NCBI RefSeq assembly: GCF_000003605.2
Contig: NW_003134838.1
Coordinates: forward strand, 264,609-294,713
Reading direction: 5' to 3'
DNA from: Saccoglossus kowalevskii
Lineage: Eukaryota > Hemichordata > Enteropneusta > Harrimaniidae
DNA: 30,105 bases
Below, in pieces: positions 1 to 10,500 of this stretch. Both the position numbers and the translations under genes were made by a program. Below the pieces are notes generated by a model. The model did no database searches. It had not been told where the DNA came from and saw nothing but the letters and a program-made list of their open reading frames with translations. Every line of letters begins with the position of its first letter. Position 1 is the first letter of the stretch.

Positions 1-574
1 CATTTGTGGAGTGAGGTCATGGGCGATATATTTTTTCAAGTTTGTAGATGTTTGAATCAGCACGTAAAATTATATATACATATATCTATATATTATGTTA
101 TAAAATAATATATCATCGTACTGTGACAAGCGCTGATTAGTCTGTGTTCCCAACACATACTCTTGTGACGTTTAAATGTTGTTCTAGGGTATACAGAAAC
201 TGATTCTCCAATTGTCTGTGACCATCAAAATACATTTTGAAGTTTTATTATTATTTATTTTTTGTGTAAAAAAAGCTAGATAATACAGATTTGAAAAACG
301 TTCACTATTGCGATAATATTACTCTAATCATTATGTAGGTTGGACTTGTATAACCTACTGATCACCCCAACAACACCGAATTCCGATCTGAAAGTAAAGT
401 CCTACATTTTGTATTGACGGGCGGTCGAAGTTCAACATGATATCGATGATATGAACAATATCCCGTACACATTCTACGTCATGGAAATAAGTCGTCACCA
501 GAGGGCGCGCCTTATAAGAACAATGCATTCGTGCAAATAATGCTAATATTTATTTTCATAAATTTTCCTGACAG
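1..574 (+). other. Intron of copy A reaching the left edge
   Basis: No exon resembling the 132-nt exon 2 of copies B and C is present, so this stretch is read as intron sequence upstream of the exon at 575. It contains a strong CTCF-like motif at 495-506. No gene is seen on the other strand: the open frame at 543-803 is antisense to the real exon. Confidence 0.55.
495..511 (+). promoter_or_regulatory. CTCF-like motif
   Basis: TCACCAGAGGGC matches 11 of 12 positions of the animal CTCF core CCASYAGRKGGC and is followed by GCGCC. Similar motifs recur through the window at 2413, 2564, 3334, 16480, 16781 and 29298. Binding is inferred from motif similarity only. Confidence 0.35.
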
Positions 575-2893
575 TTCCAGTCGTGGCTGCTTTGTCGTCA
601 TTGACTATCCCTGTTATACGATCAAGACTTTCCAGGATAGTGGATTCTACAGAACAAGGTAACGTTTGAGTAGAGCGGCGTAGTCGTTCAGAATATAGCA
701 CAATTAGAGAACGAAAACGGGAATCCCATAGCAGTGCTATAGTTATATCAAAATGTGACCTTGGTTGTTGAGACTTACATTTCACGTTGAAGATCACATT
801 CAACCTCCTACAATAAAATAGTGTCTTTGTTTGTTTTAAAAGAATGTGAGCCTCCTACATCGTATGTACTATAGTTGAAATTTACAATAAAATAGTGTCT
901 TTGTTTGAAAAGAAAGTGAAAAAAACGCTTACTATCAAACTCAACACTTCTGAGTAAATTTAGAAGAATACTGCATTCTGCGATATTTTTTTTAATTACT
1001 CGGAAATAATTATTCAAAGTATCGATTCCAATCAGAGACAGACTAAATTAGCTAATATAAATACGAAGTTTGTGCAACAATTTCATACAAAACGGTAAAC
1101 ACTTTGAATAAGCTTTAAAAATATACAAACCGGTGTGGTGTATCAAACAACAATACGTACACAATCCTATCTTCAAAAATGTAATAGTTTTGCATCAATG
1201 TTCGTACGTGTTAACTCACTTATCGAACTCAATTAGTTTATTCCGTTCACTTAACTAGTTAACCTTTCACGTGGCATACTGAACTCGTGCAATCAGGCGG
1301 TCCAGTTCAACAAACGGAATTATTACTTTCCTTACAAGTGATGCATTATTCCATTTATAAAAAAGTTGTTAGACTTGCTTGCAGTCTGTTGCGATTCCGA
1401 TGGAAAATTCTTGAAAAATAAATATAAATTGCGTAAACGTGGAGTGAACGCGAAAGTCATGTGACCGCGAAATCCCAACAGACTTGCCATCAGTGTACTA
1501 AGCGCCCTCACATTACCGGCCAGATTCGGCCAAGTCTAAATAGTTGTTTGAACGTTCTTATATGTCTGCATTACTAAACTTACATACAAATACATATTTG
1601 ATTGCAAAGTGATGTGACGGACACAGTGCGATAAACAACAATTTCGAGAAATACGGAAACCAATGATGACGTCTGTAAGTGAAAATTTGCTATCCATCCA
1701 ACAACAAAAATAACACTTTGTAGACGCAATGTGATACCTCGATCAGATCATTCGCTCATTCCCGTAAATGCACAACGTTTTAGGTATATTACGATTAATA
1801 AACCACAACAATCTTGTATACGTAACGCTTCACACAAATAGGTTTTGTGCCTCGTCTACATTTAGGTTGCGAGTTTTTATATTTTGTTTCTCAAATACTG
1901 GACAATATTAGCAAAGATGGGATTCGATCATGCACTCATCCGAAAGACAACACACAGCATCCCATAAATCTGCGCCATCGTTAAATAAATAGATATTTTG
2001 CAAATGGTGTTTTTAATTTCACGTGACAGGCATTAAATCATTCATGGGCAAAAGCAAGATTGTACAATTTAGCTTTTTGAATTTATATAAAATATTCCTA
2101 GTACTGTGCTGTACATATTTGCAAAGCAATGTTATTGTCTTCGTTGTGGATCAGTATCGCAACTCGTTATTGTCAGAACACAATTTATTTCTATTTTCAG
2201 GTATTCTATTTGCTTGCCTTGGATGCACCGGAAGTATTGCCAACTTTGTTGCGCCTGTTACTTTCAATGCTATTTATGCAGTAACACTGGGGTTCTTCAG
2301 TGGATTCATTTTTATAGTGTTGGCAGCCATTGATGTTATCAACATGATGCTAACAGGGTGAGTGGGACTACAGCTACATTAAATTGTATATATTACTATC
2401 AATTTCAATCGGTTGCGCCCTCTACCGACTATATCTTATGACCTTTATTTAATAACTCTGCTAGGCTGTACGGTCAAATCTTCCACAAACATTTATCAGT
2501 GAAAGTCGACCGCAGATCACAATATTGTAAGCGCTATGAATAATTACGTCACAGGGTGCGCTGTTGCTAGAGGGCATAAATTATACGAATGGTGTATTGT
2601 GAAGCAATTCAATAATAGAATAATAATTATTTCAGTCAAATATGCTATGAGCATCGGTGATGGTACGTACTCAATACATCATGTCTCATGTGGCATCAAT
2701 TTTATTTGGTGGTTTAATAACAGTCTCAGGACATACAGAGTAAACAAAGCATATGATAATCGTATTGACATATACATGATTGGTCAGTATTTGCATCACA
2801 TTATATATATTAAACAGGGAATATATTTTTTTCAGGTTCACGCACAGACAAGATGTTCTGAGGAGCAATTCGGAAAAGCCGATAATACCATAA
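575..2893 (+). CDS. SLC46-like MFS transporter, copy A (3' end only)
   Basis: These are the last three coding exons of a transporter of the SLC46 family (proton-coupled folate transporter PCFT/SLC46A1 and lysosomal SLC46A3). The exons are 575-658 (84 nt), 2201-2357 (157 nt) and 2836-2893 with a TAA stop at 2891. Each has ag/gt borders: cctgacag before 575, gtaacg after 658, ttttcag before 2201, gtgagt after 2357, ttttcag before 2836. The phases join without a break. The peptide carries the family's TM10-TM12 region: RSRLSRIVDSTEQG, then GILFACLGCTGSIA, FNAIYAVTLGFFSGF and the tail FTHRQDV. Exon lengths and phases equal those of the complete paralogue at 7560-12693. It differs from copy B in the tail (RSNSEKPIIP) and at one Glu-to-Gly in GCT(E/G)SIA. 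The family call is firm; substrate and location cannot be read. The 5' exons, including the roughly 132-nt exon that should precede 575, lie outside the window. Confidence 0.9.
809..907 (+). repeat. Local direct duplication with a 25-nt identical core
   Basis: Positions 809-833 and 883-907 are identical over 25 nt (TACAATAAAATAGTGTCTTT then GTTTG). The flanks are partly shared: CCTCCTAC occurs at about 804 and 850, and AAAAGAA(T/A)GTGA follows each core. This is a recent tandem duplication of about 74 bp inside the intron. Confidence 0.75.
1439..1515 (+). repeat. Dispersed repeat family R1, copy 1
   Basis: This stretch contains GTGAACGCGAAA, then ACCGCGAAATCCC, CAGACT and GCGCCCTC in that order. 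The same order occurs in reverse orientation at 16476-16551, and the first part recurs at 16047-16078. Length and context suggest a short interspersed or MITE-derived fragment. Ends and target duplication are unclear, so the class is not assigned. Confidence 0.55.
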
Positions 2894-3004
2894 ACTGAAA
2901 AACATACAACAGACACTGGTACTTGGAAGAAGGTTTTTATGAGTTTCTAAAAATGTATTTAGGTCATGCAAGGCTTTGTAACGTAAGCAATGAATGCAAT
3001 ATCA

Positions 3005-3010
3005 AATAAA
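3005..3010 (+). terminator. Poly(A) signal of transporter copy A
   Basis: A canonical AATAAA lies about 112 nt after the stop codon of copy A. The paralogue at 12741 has its AATAAA in the same local context (AATAAAGG), about 48 nt after its stop, so the signal appears inherited from the common ancestor. Confidence 0.65.
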
Positions 3011-3333
3011 GGAAGCAAAACGAAAGTATCGATCTTTTCAATACAAAGTAACTTTTTTCAACTACTAGGCGACATAATGTATTAAAAGATTGTCATGTAG
3101 TACTGGCGTGTTAGTGGAGGTACAATGTGCCCGGAATATGTAAACATTACCCCTGCCAACCAATCATACTTGTCACAATAGTCTAGATAATATATTAATG
3201 GATATTACAAAATATACATAATGATCCATATAGCAACATTGTTGTGCATTGTTTGCATAACAAGTATATTTGTCTATAATTGGTAATCAATTAACATTTT
3301 GAATGATCTAAATTCTCTACAATGTTGGTGAAC

Positions 3334-3347
3334 GGCGCCATCTATTG
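3334..3347 (-). promoter_or_regulatory. CTCF-like motif downstream of copy A
   Basis: Read on the minus strand this is CAATAGATGGCGCC. Its AGATGGCGCC core matches the CTCF family motif AGRKGGCGC. It lies just past the 3' end of copy A, between two transporter genes, where an insulator would be plausible. Function is inferred. Confidence 0.35.
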
Positions 3348-4720
3348 TCCGCTATTACTTCACGGTAAAGCTATGTGAGCTTAGTATGTGTCAATAATAA
3401 TGTATAGTGACCAGTGTTCATGGAACACATTAGTTAAATGGTAAATGAGGATGAGTATCTCAATGACAAAGTCCCCGTTAGTATTTGGCAGAATTAACGT
3501 ATGAGGACATAGAATTGTATAGTCTGAATAAAGGCATGTTCGAATAAATGGCCGCACGCAAGCATAAACAGACAGACGGAAACCAAACATAACTCCAGTT
3601 TCGAAATACGTCCGATGGAGACTAAAGTCTTTGACAATATGTGAAAGATGATAATGAAGTTAGAAGTCAAGACTTTGATGATGTGCGTTATAAATATGAC
3701 AGCTGAACAAATACATAGCGTCTATGTCCAACACTTGAACTGTTTGCACCGTGAAACAAGAAGAGAGAATGACCCCCGGAACAGACAACTAACATAAAAA
3801 CACGGCAATAGTTGATTAAATCGGGAATTAAAACGTAGATGGAATAAAATACAATATAGTTCCAGAAATCCCGGGTGAGTAATACACACACACAGTTCCT
3901 CAATCTATAAGAAGAACAACGCCCGTGATCATAGATAATAATAAATTAGGGGACGTAGCACATCACCAACATTCATAGGAACGAAAGTGATTTTAATTGT
4001 GAAAATACTGTGTTTTTTGCATAACAAATGTCGAAAACTAAAATAGCCATGAACTGCATTGATTATTATACTTTTTCTGTAAAACTCCAAATTATAATAT
4101 AAATATTAATGACCCAAATTAGTAAACACATGGTTTGTATCAGATCATATGTCTTATATTATATTATATATTCAAAAATGCTGATTTGTACCATGACATG
4201 ATGCTTTTTTGGTGTATGAGACATATACTGTCAAACATTTCCCTGACTTAATAATGAAATTACATCACTTATTCATATAGTGTAATCAATATCTTAACCT
4301 ACAAATAAATCATAATTTAATAATATATGACCAGAGGTTTCATCTATTCATCTCATGAAAAAGTATTTAATTGAATTTAATACGTAAAATAGAAGAAGAG
4401 TGATTTGTTTTATTATATAGAACAGGTCAGAAACATCCGGGCATTTTCTATAGTTTATCATTTCGATCACCAACATTTAAAAAAATGTTACTGGTACATC
4501 AAATGCAGGGATTATTTAGAGCCATCACAAGGCAGTCACCTAAATCACCAGACCAATACAGTAAAAAATACTCTCTACACCCAGATTCACCTGTGAGTAC
4601 GTTATTTATTGCACTCATAGTTATTTAGAACAATATATTAGTCAGAAACTACATTTGTGTAAGTGACTTAGAAAATGAGTTGAAAATCTGAAACCACGCT
4701 ATGTAAATGAGATGTCTCTG

Positions 4721-5131
4721 TAATATTTTTAAAAACCATGTACAGTTTTTTCGTAATACTACCCACATACTGCAACGAATTATTTTTATACGCATGTGAC
4801 CATATCGTGTAGACATGACATGAACCATTTATGTATTTGTGTGGAAATAGATGTCTTTATCTCCACAAATTTATAAAATCAGTTTATGCATCTTGGTGAA
4901 GCAATGGTGTTTGTTTTTTTATTTGATTTATATGGTCCACTGTGATATTTTTTTTAGAAGCCATGTACATTTGTTCCGTGGTATCATTCATATACTAGGA
5001 CGAATTTTTGTCATTTATTTTTATCCTCCTTAATATGTATGCAAAACTGCGTCATGACGTTTTAGGGATATTTATGTAAAAATAGAACTGACTATCTCCA
5101 CGAATATTTATTTATTAAATCAGTGTATTAT
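4721..5131 (+). repeat. Diverged tandem duplication, period about 222 bp
   Basis: Unit 1 (about 4721-4889) and unit 2 (about 4943-5131) share an ordered series of blocks: ATATTTTT, CCATGTACA, TTCCGT-like, ATACT, ACGAATT, TTTATGTA, ATCTCCAC and AATCAGT(T/G)TAT. Substitutions and small indels separate the blocks, so the duplication is old. A fragment at 5521-5560 (GCGTCATGA, then TAATCAGTGTATTA) looks like a third, internally deleted copy. Confidence 0.65.
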
Positions 5132-5520
5132 GTTAACTAGCATGCATCTGAACAATACTTTGTGAAGCCAGGCTAATCCTCGTACAAATACACAGTGCTC
5201 ATTTCAGGTTTGTTTGATTTTATGTATACGGTACATGTCATATCTAGAAATTTAGTTTGGTGACAAAGCGAATAAAACATTTATTTTTATTCATATTGAA
5301 TTGAGTTTGTTACCATTTATAAAAGAATGGCATTTGAATTATATTCAATGGGGACTTATCTCCCGTATTTCTGTGAAATATAGTCAGTAACGTGCATAAT
5401 TGATGCAACATTCAAGCTCTAATTATACTGTCCAAAAACATAAATTTAGTCAACCAAGCATCTTCTCTCGACAATTGTATGTTGATTCTTTATTCATTGT
5501 CATGCTGATATCGGTCACTG

Positions 5521-5560
5521 GCGTCATGATTACAAATATAATTTTATAATCAGTGTATTA
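5521..5560 (+). repeat. Truncated third copy of the 4.7-5.1 kb repeat
   Basis: GCGTCATGA at 5521 matches 5051-5059, and ATCAGTGTATTA at about 5549 matches about 5119-5130. The roughly 50 nt between the two blocks in unit 2 are shortened here. Confidence 0.4.
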
Positions 5561-7559
5561 CAATTGAAAATTTTTGAATGAATGACGATCAAATTATATT
5601 TTCAAATTATATTTTTGGAAAGTTTTGATTCATTAACTTGCTACAACTTCCATTCACCCTGATTATGTTCATAAAGGAAACTTCAATCCAAATATCAGCT
5701 TGCTACTCCACTAACAAATCAACAGACTGTTCGTATGAGAGAAACGGATCATGATTTCTTGCAGGCGTGTTATCAGTATTATACAACTCCAGGAGTAAAC
5801 AGAACGTTGCTAGTACTCATGTACAGTACCTGTCGTCAATGCAATTTTTTCTAGATTCTAGTCAGTGTCGATTTAGATGAGACGTCAAAAAAGCAGGATT
5901 AAACTATTGTTGTGCATTTGACTAAATTTGGATTCTGATTTGAGCGTAAGAGTGCGACATGTTCTAAAATACCTTGGAACAACGACTCCACTCGAGACAG
6001 TTTTGTAATGATATTTATATCACGCAACCATTACCTTCACCAAAGTATTGAACGAATACATACAAAATACAAATTATGCATTGCTCTTAATTTAGCAAAA
6101 ACAATTATCAAATTAACCATTTTTCAAATACATAATATGTAACGAATTAGATTCATGATATGATCCATTATATTATAATCGCCTGGGTTGTTGTTTATTG
6201 GACTTTTTAAAGAACATAATTCATAACAGCTTTTGAGGATTCATGTCAGAGAATATTTGTTTCTCATTTTCAGAAAATAGTCAATATAAAGATTTGTCGA
6301 TTTTATTGTTTTGTGATAGGTCTTTTTGATGGTTAAAAACCTTTCACTTAGGTAACCGGGATTCGGTCGTTTCCACGCTAGGCTAACAAAAGACACACAC
6401 AAGCTTCGTTCATGTTCCCAAAACGATTCTCTGCCAAGTCCCTGGTTTTCACCCGAGACAGCATTAAATCCATCTTTATTTCTTGTCACCCCTTAACCAA
6501 TTACAATCAGTATAAGAGACTCCAAGGCCTTGCCTTCCAACAAACAACCAATCACATGAAAGTTTTACACATCATAATCAATTAATTACTCGTCAAGCTA
6601 TCTAGAGAAAACATTTCTATACATTGTCAACCTAACTAATATTGATGGGGTAATAATCTCGCACTAACATTCCACCAAGATACTACCTTAGTTTAAAATC
6701 GCAAACAACATTGGTTTAGAATTACAGCTACTGTCTTGTATCTTAAAAACTGCAGAGTCATAAGATGTTTTTGGTTGATTTCGACCAGCTCGCCATCTGG
6801 TCTTGTCATTAACCTTTATCAGTATATGTCATGGACAACCACTGTCAAACTGACTGAAATATAAATCATGATAGTTTTATAAATGTTTGAATGCGAAAAT
6901 GCATCAAACCGTTACCGATGTGTCAGTCTAATAAGCAACGACAATCAATGTAAAATCTACGCTAGCCAGCCAGCACAGTTTTGATAAATCGGGAGATTCT
7001 GTTTCTCACATCTTGTCAAAATAAGTATCCAGTGATGTACAGGTGATTGTTGTATGAAATTTAAGAGGACATTGCATTACATTGTTGTATATTTATTGCC
7101 GGATAACCTGCCGGAAAAAATATAGACCAGGGTGATAATTTATTCCATCAAAACTAAAACCCTATATATGTCAGAATAAATAACTAAGAAGAATAAATAA
7201 CTATAAATAGAGCTAAAATGACCGCCCTTAGATATTGTTAGACCCTAAAAAATACTGCCATAAATCTATCCTAAAGGTGTAATTGGTCTCTCAGGCCAAT
7301 ACTAATACATTTTGGGAGATTGTGTCCAGGTTATGTTTCCAGTGAAAATATATCATGGGCCATTACTACCTACTTTTCCGTCTTTTTCTTTTCATCTCTC
7401 AAAACCCAAATTTTAAATTCCGACAGAACTAATTATGATTACTGTTGCAGCGAAAAAGGTCTATCTATTTTAAATAGCTATTTATTAGCTAGCTAAATAT
7501 TATATACTATATGAATTTACTACTTTCAATTTTGCAGCGCAGTTGTTTATACAAGTGTC

Positions 7560-10500
7560 ATGAATTTCTTAGACGACGACGATGACGATCAGACACAACC
7601 ACTGAGATCACACGTTCGAAAATGGCCGATTGTCACAGTAGAACCAATTGCGCTGTTGTTCATGTTTGGAATGGGGTTTTTGGCAATAGCACGTCCACAA
7701 TACATCCGATCACGAACCGCGGAGGAATACAACACCAACGGAACCTGTTACACCAACAACAGCTCTCTGGAGTACAACAAGGAAAATGAAATACAAAAAC
7801 AAGCGACGATATGGACTTTGTATCTCACAGCAACAACTCAATTCATAGGTATGTTTGTCGCAACCATACTCGGTGCGTATAGTGATAAAGCTGGAAGAAA
7901 GATTCCTTTAATGTTACCGCCTGTTGGCGCTGCTTTAAATAGCCTGAATTACCTTATCGTCATATATCTGCATCTTCCTATATGGACGCTCTTTTTCGGC
8001 GCGCTGTTACAAGGACTTGGAGGTGATTTCACAACCGAGATATCGGCTTGCTGTTCATACATCGCCGACATCACAACGAAACAACAAAGAACACTTAGAA
8101 TGGTTATAATGGAGGTGGTCATTTACTTAGCAATCGGTGCGGCACAGCTCTGTGCAGGTTATGTCATACAGTTATACGGCTACCATGCTGCCTTCTGGCT
8201 ACAGTTCTTCGTCTTATCCGCTGCTATTTTCTATGCAGTATTCTTTGTTCAAGAAAGTGTGGAAGTTCATCAGAACATGAGCAATACTTCCATCTTAACG
8301 TTTGACAACATCAAAGGCGTCGCACTTTTATTGAAGAAGGAACGATCTGGTTTACGTCAACAAGTGGTTATTCTTCTAGCAATAATATTCTTCCAAATCC
8401 TGACCCAGAATGGATGCGTTGGCCTGTACGTTCTCTATTGTATGGACTACCCGTTTCGTTGGTCTTCTGTAATGATAGGCTACTTTAGTGCAGCTATGAA
8501 TGTTCTACACAGTGCAGGTATTCATTCATTCATTCATTCATTCATTCATTCATTCATTCATTCATTCATTCATCTGAGATCCGATTTTGTTTTATTACAA
8601 CGCAGGTATGTTACTAGGTGCTAAGTTGTTGTCAAAATGTCTCTCTGATTTTGGAATGATGTACGTAAGCTTTATCTCATTCGCGTCGAGTTTATTATTG
8701 TCTGCCTTTGCAGTCAACGACTCCATGATGTTTATGGGTGAGTTTTTTCAACATTGAAATGTATTACTAAAGCGGCAATGTTTAAATATTTTTCCTCTCA
8801 TTGTTTTTTTTGTAAACACATTAGAATCATCACACCGTCTTAATAAACGCATATTAACTAATCAAAGCAATTTGAATATGTTTACCTTACAGCTTTAACT
8901 GTAAATCTGTAATATTACACAGGTTGAAAATATTCAAGGCAACACTATATGAGGGTACCTGTCAACCAACTAATTAAAAATACAGCTTCATTCCATAATT
9001 AGATATTTTGTATGTTAAATATGGATACAGAAACACAATATAATACAACAAAAGGGGAGAATACATCATAATGATCCTGTCAATCTCAAAAAGCTTGTGT
9101 CAGAATCTTTGCTGCACATTGTAATTTGACAAGGATTCAAAATCATTTACATATTAATTCCCAAGGTTATACAGTTGAAATAAAGATTAAATAAAATATT
9201 GTCACTTTAAAAACTAACATTACTAAATGTTCATGGATAATATCTGTGTCTTTTAGTAGTTTTCCTCTGTTTATAAAATGTATATTCTGTCCTGTGGGTC
9301 AGGTAGTTCACCACGTGGTTTCGATAATTGTATGCTAGTAAACAGCATATTATCAATCGAGATTATCTTTACCTAGTGTTTGAAATATCACTAAATCTGG
9401 CCGTGATATCGGCATCATATTTAATACCGCGAATAATAATATTGCATTTGTCGATATAGTTTTTTCTAAATGCAGCTGAGAGGAGGGGGGGTTGACTTCA
9501 CCGGGAATTGTCTAGGATTTTTTCTCCTGTCAATGCTTAACACCGTTTTTAGTGTCACTACTTCCGTCATTAACTATGGGATTTATCAGTCAAGGATTTG
9601 CTAATATTGACGGTTTTGAGGTTGGGAATTTGGTCAATGTCCACATTAACTGGAGCGGTTTCAATAATAGGAGCAATTTTTTTATAATATTCCCGATGTC
9701 ATTGTAGTTAATTTGGACTTCCAATACTGTGGCGGTGCTGTTTACTAAAAGTACACAAATCAATCATTTTTACCTTGCCCGTATCATCGAAGATGAAAGG
9801 GAAAGGTGTATTAAGGGAAAATTGTCTGTTGTCGTTGTTGTTCTCGTTGTTATTATTAATAATTGTTAATGTATCAACAATGACGTTACTAATTATATTA
9901 CAAACTGTATCAAACTTGGTAACCTAATTCATCAGTATAAAATCGTCCCTTAGTTCAAACGACAGATCATCCAAACAAATTGAGAAAGTAGTAGTAAAAC
10001 AAAAATGTTGACTGTTTTTACTTTACTGATTACTAGTGATACACATTAGAAGGTCCCAGTGGGAATATGCATTGATGTGTAAGTTAAATGAAGTAAATCA
10101 TTTATCTTGTAATAATATGTATCCCCCGAATCCCATGGGAATACTAGATTGGGTTTCAATGTCAACTCATGGAGAGAATTGTTGCAAAGTCTAATACACA
10201 TTTGCAAACACACCAATAAAATACACAAACTATCTTAACAGAAAACATTATATCAGACAATCGATATAAGCACTCCTTATAAACCTTCCAATACCAAACG
10301 TTTGATAAAAATTTGAAGTCAGTAGAAAATTAGGTCTGTTTATTTCAAAATTATCAAAATAAAAATATATAACAGGAAAAATGTTGCATCAACATTTGGA
10401 AAGAAAAAATGCACTCAAAAATATGTATTCTGTATTTGACATACAGTTCACATGGCAATGGAATGGTTGTTTTAACGAAACATTTCCTTGTCAGGGTAAA

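Larger units (their letters stand above)
659..2200 (+). other. Intron of copy A (1,542 bp)
   Basis: This intron separates the 84-nt and 157-nt exons. It holds a 25-nt exact direct repeat (809-833 and 883-907) and one copy of a dispersed repeat (1439-1515). The same intron in copy B is 691 bp. No convincing gene lies inside. Confidence 0.7.
2894..7537. other. Intergenic region between transporter copies A and B
   Basis: It contains the 3' UTR of copy A, a CTCF-like site near 3340, long AT-rich tracts (for example 4060-4400) and a diverged tandem duplication from 4721. The 5' untranslated exon(s) and promoter of copy B must lie in the right-hand part, because the acceptor at 7537 precedes the start codon by only 22 nt. 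I could not place them. Open frames here (such as minus 6241-6489) show no protein-like pattern or splice context. Confidence 0.6.

Noticed and set aside
6241-6489. 82-residue minus-strand open frame and a tRNA-like A-box/B-box pair inside it
   Set aside because: The A-box-like TAGCCTAGCGTGG and B-box-like GACCGAATC are only about 4 nt apart, too close for a tRNA or tRNA-derived SINE promoter. The peptide resembles no family and no splice context supports it.
8518-8624. C-terminal IHSF-repeat tail of a 354-residue open frame
   Set aside because: It is read-through of the 88-bp intron. The next exon (8606-8737) continues the transporter in a compatible phase and matches copy C at the same junction.
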